Below, one piece after another: positions 7,782 to 15,418 of a stretch of 32,029 nucleotides of DNA; positions within the stretch are counted from its first letter, which is position 1, and each line of letters starts with the position of its first letter. Origin of the DNA: Methylibium sp. (GTDB lineage: Bacteria > Pseudomonadota > Gammaproteobacteria > Burkholderiales > Burkholderiaceae_C); NCBI RefSeq assembly GCF_013817345.1, contig NZ_JACDCW010000040.1, positions 1 through 32,029 on the forward strand. The letters are read 5' to 3'. The translations under genes were made by a program, and so were the position numbers. The notes under the pieces were generated by a model. It was not told the DNA's origin and searched no databases. It worked only from the letters and a program-made list of their open reading frames with translations.

Positions 7782-8681
7782 TCAAGCCGGAACTGTTCCT
7801 GCTTCTCGCGCGCAGAACAGCGCGTACCGACTCATACCTTTCTTGGCTCGGTACATTGCCGCATCGGCATTGTTTATCAGTTGTTCTCCACTCAACCCGT
7901 CGCCCGGATAAACAGCGATACCGATGCTCGGCTCGATGAAAAGTTGCAGATCGGCGAGTTGAATCGGCTGTGCAATATTTTTTACTACCGACCCGGCGAT
8001 GCGCTCGATATTCTCGCTGCCCTGAGGATTCATCAACAAGTACAGAAACTCGTCGCCACCGTTGCGGCATACAGTATCTTCGTCCCGGCAGCTGAGTGAT
8101 AGTCGTCTTGCGACCTCTTTCAATACTGAATCTCCCGCGGTATGCCCGTGCACATCGTTGACGCTTTTAAAGCGGTCCAAGTCCAGAAACATCACCGCCA
8201 GCGTCCACCCGTGCCGTTCTGCCAAGGCAATAGCGTGTGCCAACCGGTCGTCGAACAGGACACGGTTCGGTAAGCCGGTTGCGGGGTCGTGCAAAGCCCG
8301 CAACGTAGCTTGCTTTTCGCCTTCCAGTGCCACCGTCAAGGCAGCTTCGCTTTGCGCCAAGGCTTGATGCGACTGCATTAGGGCGATTTCAGTCTGCTCG
8401 AGATCGTCGATCCCTTCGACCAGGGTTTTCGTCACGCTGGTTAAATCGTCTGCACATTCCTGCACAGTGGTTTCAACGGCCTGACTGCGTGCCAAGGCTT
8501 TATGCGCCGACAGCATTGTTGTACCGGCGGCAATCTTTTGCTTGACGCGATTATTTGCCAATGCCAACTCGTCGGCACAGGCTTCCGCCTTGGCTTTTAC
8601 AATTTGGCTTGTCTCCAGCGCCACCTGCAAAGCGAATGGCGCATCTGCAGGAATGAAAGTATTAATTCTATCGAAAGACAT
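7782..8681 (-). CDS. Diguanylate cyclase (GGDEF domain) with N-terminal coiled coil
   Basis: A 299-residue soluble protein predicted to make cyclic di-GMP from two GTP. The first roughly 120 residues are helical and heptad-rich without membrane spans or a recognised sensor, and resemble a coiled-coil dimerisation region. The catalytic domain begins at LHDPATGLPNRVLFDDRL; FLDLDRFKSVNDVHGHTAGD carries the metal and nucleotide residues; GGDEF (about 208-212) is canonical. An inhibitory RxxD site (RDED, five residues before GGDEF) is present, so product feedback is likely. The start is uncertain: ATG at 8681 or GTG at 8684, neither with a good ribosome site. Codon use is clearly less GC-rich than in neighbours, and the upstream 90 bp is AT-rich, hinting at transfer. 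There is no EAL domain. Confidence 0.92.
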   Translation of the reverse strand: MSFDRINTFIPADAPFALQVALETSQIVKAKAEACADELALANNRVKQKIAAGTTMLSAHKALARSQAVETTVQECADDLTSVTKTLVEGIDDLEQTEIALMQSHQALAQSEAALTVALEGEKQATLRALHDPATGLPNRVLFDDRLAHAIALAERHGWTLAVMFLDLDRFKSVNDVHGHTAGDSVLKEVARRLSLSCRDEDTVCRNGGDEFLYLLMNPQGSENIERIAGSVVKNIAQPIQLADLQLFIEPSIGIAVYPGDGLSGEQLINNADAAMYRAKKGMSRYALFCAREAGTVPA

Positions 8682-9172
8682 CACGGGCCCCGTTTTCGAT
8701 TTGAATGAACTCTGTAGTGTCTCATCATTGCGGTAGCTTTAAAAGGTTAATTCGTGAATTTGTAAGCATTAGGCATTTCGAGAAGTTATTTCTGATGCGC
8801 GGTGGTAGGAAGTGGCAACCGCTTCGGACGCCCACATCCAGACGCTCTCCCACCCGTCGGTACGGGTGCGCGCTGCTGCGCGCGAGAGTCCGCTCGGCCA
8901 TCGTTAGTGGCGCGGCCTGCCCGACTTTGCCGAAGGCCGGTCGCGCCAGGTTCTGGACTCTTGCGCTCGCCGCGGTTCCAGCCGATCGTTGCAAGCGTGG
9001 CTGGATGGGTGGCGGGGCCAGCTGGAAGCCGGGCAGCTAAGCGGGCGGTTTTTCTCTGCACATGGATCCCGCTCGCTCGGGCAGCAAAACAGGCGCCGAT
9101 GCTCCAGCCGGGTCGAGCGATGCATCCGAGCGCCGCGCCGGCGTTGACCGCCGCGGCCGCTTCGCGGGTTTT
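8682..9172. other. Gene-free stretch between the GGDEF gene and the sensor kinase
   Basis: About 490 bp without a supportable gene. The part next to the GGDEF gene (8701-8790) is AT-rich and presumably holds its promoter; an AATTC-GT-GAATT inverted repeat sits at 8749-8760. At 8851-8883 there are two adjacent perfect hairpins. TGGCGCG (8908-8914) and CGCGCCA (8942-8948) form a wider inverted repeat. Open frames here have no family resemblance. I found no transposase, recombinase or attC-like site. Confidence 0.5.
8851..8883. repeat. Two back-to-back perfect hairpins
   Basis: CACCCGT (8851-8857) pairs with ACGGGTG (8862-8868) around a CGGT loop. Immediately adjoining, GCGCGC (8868-8873) pairs with GCGCGC (8878-8883) around TGCT. 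They lie about 170 bp upstream of the GGDEF start, in the boundary between its AT-rich leader and GC-rich DNA. They could be a terminator for something lost or part of a dispersed repeat. No T tract is present. Confidence 0.4.
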
Positions 9173-10510
9173 TCAGCCGGCGCTCGCCGAGCGTCGGGCG
9201 ACCGCTTCCTGCGCATTGAATCGCACCGTCGCGCGCAGCCCTCCCGGCTTCGATTCGCCCAGCGTCACACTGGCCCCATGCGCAGCGGCGACGCTGCGCA
9301 CGATGGCCAGGCCCAGGCCCGTGCCGCTCGCTTCCGACTCGTTCGAGCGGCGGTAGAAGCGGTCGAACACGCGCTCGCGTTCCGTGGCCGGGATGCCCGG
9401 GCCGGCATCGTCGATCTGCAGCACCGGCACTCCGGCATCGCTGAACACGCGCAGCTCGACGCGCGAGCCGATCGGCGCGTGCCGCACGGCGTTGTCGGCC
9501 AGGTTGCGCGCCAGGCTGCCGAGCGCGGCACCGTCGCCGGTGAGCGGGACCGGCGCATCGGCGTGGAGCTCGAACTCGACTTTGCGCGATATCGCGAAAG
9601 GCACAGTGTCGGCCACTGCCAGGCGCACCGTCTCGCTCAGGTCGAGCGGCGCCATCGCCAGGCCCGGAGCGCCCGGTTCGCTGCGAGCCAGGGTTAGCAT
9701 CTGCTCGACGAGCCGCGCGGCGCGATCGATGCCGCCGGACAGCGCATCGATCGCCGTCAGGCGGGCGGCATCGTCCGGCGCACGCCGCAGAAGTTGTAGC
9801 TGCAGCTTGAGCGCGGTGAGCGGCGAGCGCAGTTCGTGGGCGGCATCGGCGACGAAGGCGCGCTGGTTGTCGAAGGAGCGCGAGAGCCGCTGCAGCAGGC
9901 CGTTGAGCGCCTCGACCAGCGGCGAGACCTCGTCGGGCAAGCCTCGCGTGGGCAGCGGTTGCAGCGACTGTTCGCTGCGCTGCTGGACGTCGCGCGCCAC
10001 CGTGCGCAACGGCCGCAGCGCGATCAGGGCCAGCCACCAGATCGCCAGCGCCAGCACCGGGGCGACGAAGAGCAGCGGCCGCACGCTGCGAAGCGCGGCG
10101 CCGGCGGCGAGCCGGCGGCGGATCTGCAGCGGCTGCGCGACTTGAATGACGCGGTCTCGTGTAGCCACACTGAAGGTGCGCCACGTCTCGCCCGCCACCG
10201 ACACATAAGCCAGACCCAGATAGGCGCGCGAGGGCAGGGCGGTGTGCAGGCGGGAGGCGTAGATGTTGCGGCCGTCGGCCGTCCAGATCTGCACCACGAA
10301 ATCGAGTTGGCCGTCGGCCAGCGCGCCCGCCTGCTCGGGTGCGATTTCGCCCTGGTCGCGCAGCGACAGCGCCATCTGGCGCAGCTGGTAATCGAACAGG
10401 GCTTCGGTTTCGGCGAGCACGGTGCGGTAGGCGATGGCGCCCATCACCGCAGCGGCGAGCGCAAGCATCGCCACCAGCAGCAGCAGCAGCCGCACGCGCA
10501 GCGAGTTCAT
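9173..10510 (-). CDS. Two-component sensor histidine kinase (QseC/TctE type)
   Basis: A 445-residue inner-membrane kinase. A first span (about 5-28) and a second (about 143-165) bracket a periplasmic sensor domain whose start, ETEALFDYQLRQMALSLRDQ, matches the 2CSK_N sensor type found in TctE and QseC kinases. A HAMP-like linker follows. The phospho-acceptor is His225 in DAAHELRSPLTALKLQL. The N box (ARNLADNAVRHA), G1 (DDAGPGIP), F (FDRFYRR) and G2 (GTGLGLAIV) motifs are all intact. Its ATG overlaps the stop of the response regulator gene (ATGA), so the two are translationally coupled. The signal is unknown; metal, polyamine or organic acid sensing are all seen in relatives. Confidence 0.94.
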   Translation of the reverse strand: MNSLRVRLLLLLVAMLALAAAVMGAIAYRTVLAETEALFDYQLRQMALSLRDQGEIAPEQAGALADGQLDFVVQIWTADGRNIYASRLHTALPSRAYLGLAYVSVAGETWRTFSVATRDRVIQVAQPLQIRRRLAAGAALRSVRPLLFVAPVLALAIWWLALIALRPLRTVARDVQQRSEQSLQPLPTRGLPDEVSPLVEALNGLLQRLSRSFDNQRAFVADAAHELRSPLTALKLQLQLLRRAPDDAARLTAIDALSGGIDRAARLVEQMLTLARSEPGAPGLAMAPLDLSETVRLAVADTVPFAISRKVEFELHADAPVPLTGDGAALGSLARNLADNAVRHAPIGSRVELRVFSDAGVPVLQIDDAGPGIPATERERVFDRFYRRSNESEASGTGLGLAIVRSVAAAHGASVTLGESKPGGLRATVRFNAQEAVARRSASAG

Positions 10511-11295
10511 GCGTCGGTGGCCGGAGGCAACGGCGGCGCCGAAGAAGGCGCTGGCGGTGCTTCGCCGCGCGCGGCGCCGACGTAGTAGCCCACGCCGCGC
10601 ACGTTCTGGATGAACTCGGGCCCCAGCTTGCGGCGCAGTTGGTGGATATAGACCGAGACCGCGTTGCTTTCGATCTCCTCGCCCCAGCCGTAGAGGCGGT
10701 CCTCGAGCTGCGCGCGCGAGAGCAGGGCGCCGGGGCGGGTGAGCAAGGCTTCGAGCACGGCGAACTCGCGCGCCGAGAGTTGCACGGGCTGGCCGTCTTT
10801 TGCGACCTGGCGGGTGGCGGGGTCGAGCGTGACGCCACCGTGCGCGAGCAGCGGCTGCGCTCTTCCCGCATGGCGCCGCAGAACGGCGCGTATGCGGGCA
10901 TTGAGCTCCTCGAACTCGAAGGGCTTGACTAGGTAGTCGTCGGCGCCGGCATCGAGGCCGGCGACGCGGTGGCCGAGCGCGTCGCGCGCGGTGATCACGA
11001 TGACCGGGGTGGCGTCGTTGCGCGCGCGCACGCTGCGCAATACGGACAGGCCTTCGCTGCCGGGCGCCTCGGTGGCTAGGCCGGGCGCGGCCGGTGAAGC
11101 GTCTGCGCCGATCGCGCGCGGGCCGCCTTCGGGCAAGCCCAGGTCGAGCAGCACCAGATCGAAACGCTCGCTGGCGAGCACCGCCTGTGCCGCCGAAGCG
11201 TCACGCACCCAGTCGACGGCGTGGCCTTCGAGCCGCAGCGCGGCGCGCAGGCTCTCGCCGATCATGCGGTCGTCTTCGACCAACAGCAAACGCAT
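10507..11295 (-). CDS. OmpR-family response regulator with an unusual insertion in the receiver domain
   Basis: A 262-residue transcription factor, partner of the kinase just downstream. The receiver keeps Asp8/Asp9, phospho-acceptor Asp51 (LVLLDLGLP), Thr102 and Lys124 (DDYLVKPFE). The winged-helix domain (about 148-245) shows LSAREFAVLEALL, SNAVSVYIHQLRRKLG and VRGVGYYVG. Between LGLP and the alpha-3 helix (GLSVLRSVRARN) there is an Ala/Pro/Gly-rich insertion of about 23 residues (about 57-80) where the family normally has only a few residues; the frame is continuous. A Pro/Ala-rich tail ends the protein, and the total is about 30-40 residues longer than usual. The cysteine-rich protein gene lies just upstream on the same strand, so metal control is conceivable. 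Confidence 0.93.
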   Translation of the reverse strand: MRLLLVEDDRMIGESLRAALRLEGHAVDWVRDASAAQAVLASERFDLVLLDLGLPEGGPRAIGADASPAAPGLATEAPGSEGLSVLRSVRARNDATPVIVITARDALGHRVAGLDAGADDYLVKPFEFEELNARIRAVLRRHAGRAQPLLAHGGVTLDPATRQVAKDGQPVQLSAREFAVLEALLTRPGALLSRAQLEDRLYGWGEEIESNAVSVYIHQLRRKLGPEFIQNVRGVGYYVGAARGEAPPAPSSAPPLPPATDA

Positions 11296-11448
11296 CGGCA
11301 GTGGCTCCGGTTCGTGGTGAACGCAAAAGCATACCGTCGGCTTTCACCCGCACGCCGCAGCACGGCAAGGGCCGTCGCGGCTCCGAGACGCAGTCGGGCG
11401 TTGAGTAGTGCGTGGCGGGAGTGATGCGGAACGGCCCGCCTCGTGCGG

Positions 11449-11820
11449 TCAGGCGACGTGCGTGCCGGCCGGCGTGCTGGCGCGCGCGGGCCGTTCGGCC
11501 ATCTGGCGGCATTCGCTCGCGCATCGCCGGCAGGCTGTGGCGCACTGCTGACAATGGTCCATCGCGTGCCGGTTGCACTCTTCGGCGCAGGCCTCGCAGA
11601 CCATGGCGCACAGCGCGCACGCGGCGCTGTCGTGGGCGCTTCCGCGCGCCATGAAACCTGCGGCCAGGCGACAAAGCTGGGCGCAGTCGATGTCGAGCGC
11701 GACACAGCGCGCCATGAGCTTGGGCTGCGGCTCGCCGAGGCAGGCGATGGCGCAGTGATCGCAGGCATCGGCGCAGGCATAGCAGGCATCGATGCAGGAG
11801 CGGTGGTGGTGAGCGGGCAT
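11449..11820 (-). CDS. Cysteine-rich four-helix-bundle copper-binding protein (Csp3/DUF326-like)
   Basis: A 123-residue protein with 19 cysteines, mostly in CxxxC and CxxC spacing along predicted helices: SCIDACYACADACDHCAIAC at the start, CALCAMVCEACAEEC in the middle and CQQCATACRRCASEC late. This matches cytosolic Csp3-type copper storage proteins, whose four-helix bundle is lined with thiols that hold many Cu(I) ions. AAGGAG lies six bases before the ATG at 11820, which fixes the start; there is no signal peptide or Tat motif, arguing for a cytosolic Csp3 rather than exported Csp1. It is encoded about 150 bp upstream of the response regulator and kinase on the same strand. Function is by family; metal binding is not shown here. 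Confidence 0.85.
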   Translation of the reverse strand: MPAHHHRSCIDACYACADACDHCAIACLGEPQPKLMARCVALDIDCAQLCRLAAGFMARGSAHDSAACALCAMVCEACAEECNRHAMDHCQQCATACRRCASECRQMAERPARASTPAGTHVA

Positions 11821-12162
11821 GAAAGGCTCCTTGTTGGGAGGCGCGACATCCGGACGGGTGGCGCAACCCTGAATGCGGCAAGGCGCGTGCCGATGGTGCG
11901 CCGTCGCTGCGCCCCAGCGCCGCGTAGGTCTACTTGCGCCGCACTCGGCGAGGCACGGCGCCATGGGGGACAGTCGTTGCAGTCAGCGACTCTCGGGTTG
12001 GGTTTGGGCGCTTGCCTCCCGAGCGAAGCCGCCACAATGTAGGCCTTGCGCGGCGATTGCTCTTGCCCGTTGCAAAGCAGCATCGGTGGCCCGCGCCGAG
12101 GAAGCGAAGCCGCCTCGCGTAACTCCCCGTCAGTCCTTCCATTTGAAAAGGCCCCCCAGCGC
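11821..12162. other. Divergent intergenic region between the Cys-rich protein and the MscS channel
   Basis: This 342-bp stretch separates two divergent genes and should contain both promoters. No clear -35/-10 pair or copper-responsive palindrome is recognisable. One imperfect inverted repeat, AGTCGTTG (11972-11979) with CAGCGACT (11984-11991), could be an operator or structure. I see no additional gene. Confidence 0.4.
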
Positions 12163-13359
12163 ATGAACGACCTGAACTTCGCCGAGACCTGGTTCGCAAC
12201 GACGACGTTGCTGGGCGTGCCGCTCACGAGCTGGGCTCTCGCCTGCGCCGCGGCGTTGGGCTTTTATCTGGTATTCACGTTCGGGCTGCGTTTTGCACTG
12301 CGGCGCGCTTCGCGCATTGCCGCCAACACCAGCAACCGCGTCGACGACACCTTGATCGAGGTGCTGAGCCGCACCAACCGCTGGCTCCTCGCGCTGGCCG
12401 CGCTGCTCATCGGCCTGAGCCTGATCGATCTGTCCGATCGCTGGAGCTCGCGTGTCGGGCAGCTCTGGTTCATTGCGCTGGCGTTGCAGTTCGCCCTGTG
12501 GGGCAACACCGCGATCCGTATTTTCCTGCGGCGCTACACCGAGCGCCATGCTTCCGCCGCGATGACGCAGGTCAGCGCCTCGGCGACGCTCATGTCATGG
12601 GGCCTGCGCACGTTGCTGTGGGCCACCGTGCTGCTGGCGATGCTGTCCAACCTGGGCGTGAACATCACCGCCTTCGTGGCCAGCCTGGGGGTGGGCGGCA
12701 TTGCGGTGGCGCTGGCGGTGCAGAACATCCTCGGCGACCTGTTCGCCTCGCTGTCCATCGCGGTGGACAAGCCCTTCGAGATCGGCGACTTCATCATCGT
12801 CAACGAAGTGATGGGCTCGGTCGAGCATGTGGGCTTGAAGACGACCCGGCTGCGCAGCCTGAGCGGCGAGCAGATCGTGATCTCGAACACCGAGCTGCTC
12901 AAGCAGGTGATCAAGAACTACAAGCGCATGGCGGAGCGGCGCATCGTCTTCACTTTCGGTGTGACCTACAGCACCACGCCCGAGCAGGCCGAGCAGATCC
13001 CGCAGATCGTCAAACGCCTCGTCGACGCCAGCGAGAAGCTGCGCTTCGACCGCGCCCACCTGCTGAAGTTCGGCGACAGCTCGCTGGACTACGAGGTCGT
13101 CTACATCGTCAAGGAGCCGGGTTTCAACGCCTACATGGACGAGCAGCAGCGCATCAACCTGGCGCTCATGCGCGAGCTGGAACAGATCGGTGTGGAGTTC
13201 GCCTTTCCAACGCGCACCGTGTACGTCATCAACGATCCGGCCGCGGACAGCGCGGAAGAGGGCGGCAACGAGAAGGAAGGAGCCGCCCACACCAGCGGCG
13301 CAGCGCCCGGCGGCAACGGCAGCAGCGAGCCTCAGCCCAGCCCGAACTCGGCCCGATAG
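12163..13359 (+). CDS. MscS-family small-conductance mechanosensitive channel
   Basis: A 398-residue inner-membrane channel that would release solutes on hypo-osmotic shock. I start at ATG 12163 (MNDLNFAETW); upstream in-frame codons do not look coding, and only a weak AAGG lies before this ATG. Spans are visible at about 19-42, 74-90, 100-120, 145-163 and 167-190. The pore-lining helix and beta-domain signature are canonical: ASLGVGGIAVALAVQNILGD followed by DLFASLSIAVDKPFEIGDFI. The cytoplasmic vestibule domain continues to about 355, ending in a low-complexity Gly/Ser/Glu tail. The five-span layout is larger than E. coli MscS (286 residues) and nearer to YnaI-like members. The 3' end overlaps the convergent gene by 28 bp. 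Confidence 0.93.
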   Translation: MNDLNFAETWFATTTLLGVPLTSWALACAAALGFYLVFTFGLRFALRRASRIAANTSNRVDDTLIEVLSRTNRWLLALAALLIGLSLIDLSDRWSSRVGQLWFIALALQFALWGNTAIRIFLRRYTERHASAAMTQVSASATLMSWGLRTLLWATVLLAMLSNLGVNITAFVASLGVGGIAVALAVQNILGDLFASLSIAVDKPFEIGDFIIVNEVMGSVEHVGLKTTRLRSLSGEQIVISNTELLKQVIKNYKRMAERRIVFTFGVTYSTTPEQAEQIPQIVKRLVDASEKLRFDRAHLLKFGDSSLDYEVVYIVKEPGFNAYMDEQQRINLALMRELEQIGVEFAFPTRTVYVINDPAADSAEEGGNEKEGAAHTSGAAPGGNGSSEPQPSPNSAR

Positions 13360-14231
13360 CGCTCGAAGCAGCGCGCGCCGCAGCGCAGGCGCATCAGGGC
13401 GCCTTCGGCAATGGCGCGCGCGCATCGCGGTTCGCTCTCCACCAGGGGGCGGATCACCTCGCGGTTCCAGTCGCGCGAATGCACGATGTCGAGCCCGGCG
13501 TGCAATTGGAAATAGCGGCGGCCCTGGGGCGAGATGCCGAGCCGCTCGAGGCCGACGTTGATCTGCGAAACGCGGCCCGGCGCGGTGAGTTCGATGACCC
13601 CCAGCGCCCCCACCGAGTGATAGGCATATCGGCGATTCGCAGCCAGCGCGAGCATCACATTGCCCAGCGCGAGCGACTCCCACACGGTCGCCTCGACAGA
13701 GGGCTCGAGCGCGAGTTCGTGCACCGCCATCTCGAGCATCGGGCCGTGCATGCCGCCGCGCTTGCCGCGGCCCATTTCGTCCCAGTAGTTGCGCGCGAGC
13801 TCCAGTTTGGGCTGGGGCGGCATGCGCAACTGGGTCAGTGCGACGAGGTCGTCGAAGCCCGCCTCGCCGGCCACTTCCTGTGTGAGGAACCAGCGCATCT
13901 GTTGCAGGTTCGCCTGCGTCGCCAACCACGGGAAAAGCGGATCGCCCTGACCCGGCCCGTTCTCCGCCAAGGCCTCGAACCAGTGCATGAACGCGTCGGG
14001 CTCGTGCGGCACCTGCAGCACCTGTTCGGCGACAGTGCGGCGTTCGTCCTCGACGAGCCGGCCTTCCTCGAGCCGCAGCGTGAACTCGTCGTCGAGGTCG
14101 CTTTGCCATTGCCCGCCGGGAAAACCAGGCAGCAAGCGGCGGCGGTTGCCTTCGGCAAGGCGGCGGTGCCGCACATCGGGCGAGAGGGGGGCCTGCATCG
14201 CAGACAGAGCATGGCGATCGGGAGCGTTCAT
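13332..14231 (-). CDS. Iron-containing redox enzyme family protein (heme-oxygenase-fold di-iron oxidase, HDO-like)
   Basis: A 299-residue protein of the Haem_oxygenas_2 / iron-containing redox enzyme family. The ATG at 14231 has GGAG about nine bases upstream; a TTG further up is less likely. Candidate di-metal ligands occur in family order: Glu119 (FLTQEVAGE), Asp151/Glu152 and His162 (NYWDEMGRGKRGGMHG), Glu214 (LGVIELT), then His244, Asp248 and His251 (LHAGLDIVHSRDW). Relatives such as UndA, BesC, SznF and CADD use a di-iron centre and O2 to oxidise small substrates, often amino acids or fatty acids; the substrate here is unknown. A methyltransferase gene ends 33 bp upstream in the same direction, so the two likely form an operon. 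The gene's 3' end overlaps the mscS-like gene by 28 bp. Confidence 0.82.
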   Translation of the reverse strand: MNAPDRHALSAMQAPLSPDVRHRRLAEGNRRRLLPGFPGGQWQSDLDDEFTLRLEEGRLVEDERRTVAEQVLQVPHEPDAFMHWFEALAENGPGQGDPLFPWLATQANLQQMRWFLTQEVAGEAGFDDLVALTQLRMPPQPKLELARNYWDEMGRGKRGGMHGPMLEMAVHELALEPSVEATVWESLALGNVMLALAANRRYAYHSVGALGVIELTAPGRVSQINVGLERLGISPQGRRYFQLHAGLDIVHSRDWNREVIRPLVESEPRCARAIAEGALMRLRCGARCFERYRAEFGLG

Positions 14232-14264
14232 CGAAATTTTCTCCAACAACAAAAAGGAAAGGGC

Positions 14265-15314
14265 TCAGCGGACTTGCACGCTGAGGCCGGCGACGGCCAG
14301 ACGCTCGACGTCGCCGTAGCCGGGTTGCGCCAGCTCGGCGCCGAACACGTCGGGGTCGATCTCGGCGTAGTCGTAGACCGCGCCTCGGCTCGCAGCGGCC
14401 TCGGTCAGTCGCGGCTGCAGGGCCTGCCAGAGAAGATCGACGCCGGCAACGACCGGTGCTGCCGTGTAGAGGATCAGCCGGCCGCCCGGCGCCAGCCGTT
14501 GCAGCGACTCGTCCACGATGCGCAGCGCCAGGCCTGTGCCGAGCCGCCCGCCGCCGTGGCGATAGGCGCGCTCCTTTGCGTCGATCAGATAGGGCGGATT
14601 GGCGAGCACCAGATCGACGGGCTCGTCGACGGCGGCCAGCACGTCGCTGTGGCGGCACTCGCAGTGTTCCAGGCCGGCAAGCTGCGCGTTCACTGCTGCC
14701 AGGCGCAGCGCTTCTGGGTTGATGTCGGTGAAAAGCACCCGCGCGGGCAACTCATGTCCGATCAGGCGGGCGGCCACGATGCCGCCAGCGCCGCTTCCGC
14801 AGCCGAGATCCACCACGGTGCAGGGTGCGGTGCGGGGGGTCTGCGATCCCCGGCCATGTTTCGCGAGCACGCGCTCGATCAGGGCGGTAAAGCGGTAGGT
14901 GTCCGGGCCGAAAAATACCGCGTCCGCCTGCGTCGTCGGCCACGCAGAATGCGCAAGCAGGGTGTCTGAAAAGCTCGAGAAGCGAACGCGGCTTCGCCAC
15001 AGGGCACCGCCGCCGGCCACGGGTTCCAGCGCGCCGGCCTCGCGCATCAAAGCGAGCAACGGCGCAGGCAGCACCGCAGTGTCGGAAGCGTTGAAAGGCC
15101 GGCTCCATCCGAATACACCGCGCAGATCGTGTGCGCGCTCGTTGCCGGGCCGGGCATTCACGAGGGCCTGTGTGTCAGGCGTCGGGCAAACCCATCGGTA
15201 GCCGGTGCCGATCAATGCACGACCGAGGGCGAGCAGCGCATCGTCCGCGTCCCGTGCCGCCGGCGGCGCGATGCGTGGCCCGGTTTCTTGCCGGGCCGAC
15301 TTTTCCAGAATCAT
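14265..15314 (-). CDS. Class I SAM-dependent methyltransferase (PrmC/HemK-like, NPPY motif)
   Basis: A 349-residue protein from ATG 15314; GGGAAG lies about ten bases upstream, and an ATG six codons earlier (15332) is an alternative. The C-terminal half is a Rossmann methyltransferase: VVDLGCGSGAGG (about 167-178) binds SAM, FTDINPEALRLAAVNAQ is the acidic loop, and LANPPYL (about 237-243) is the NPPY motif of enzymes methylating amide or amino nitrogens (PrmC, N6-adenine, RlmG/RsmC types). The first 160 residues, with FGWSRPF and a VFFGPDTYRFTALIE segment, resemble the N-terminal domain of small-molecule or RNA methyltransferases in this group. It is followed after 33 bp by the di-iron oxidase gene, hinting at a joint modification pathway. 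Substrate unknown. Confidence 0.85.
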   Translation of the reverse strand: MILEKSARQETGPRIAPPAARDADDALLALGRALIGTGYRWVCPTPDTQALVNARPGNERAHDLRGVFGWSRPFNASDTAVLPAPLLALMREAGALEPVAGGGALWRSRVRFSSFSDTLLAHSAWPTTQADAVFFGPDTYRFTALIERVLAKHGRGSQTPRTAPCTVVDLGCGSGAGGIVAARLIGHELPARVLFTDINPEALRLAAVNAQLAGLEHCECRHSDVLAAVDEPVDLVLANPPYLIDAKERAYRHGGGRLGTGLALRIVDESLQRLAPGGRLILYTAAPVVAGVDLLWQALQPRLTEAAASRGAVYDYAEIDPDVFGAELAQPGYGDVERLAVAGLSVQVR

Positions 15315-15418
15315 TGCCAACGTACTTCCCATCTTGTTGCGGGAAGGGGGCAATCGGCATACCGGCCGCGGTTCGAGGAGTGTTTTGCCTCCCAGGCGGC
15401 GGGCTGCAGACCGAAAAG

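Noticed and set aside
8901-8948. Possible integron attC site in the gap (GTTAGTG with inverted TGGCGCG/CGCGCCA)
   Set aside because: GTTAGTG does not fit the GTTRRRY core, no paired core site is found, and no integrase or cassette array is near.
12498-14969. Very long plus-strand frame of 823 codons overlapping mscS and the di-iron oxidase operon
   Set aside because: The product is Arg/Ala/Gly/Gln-rich without family motifs, and it crosses three genes with clear homology in other frames.
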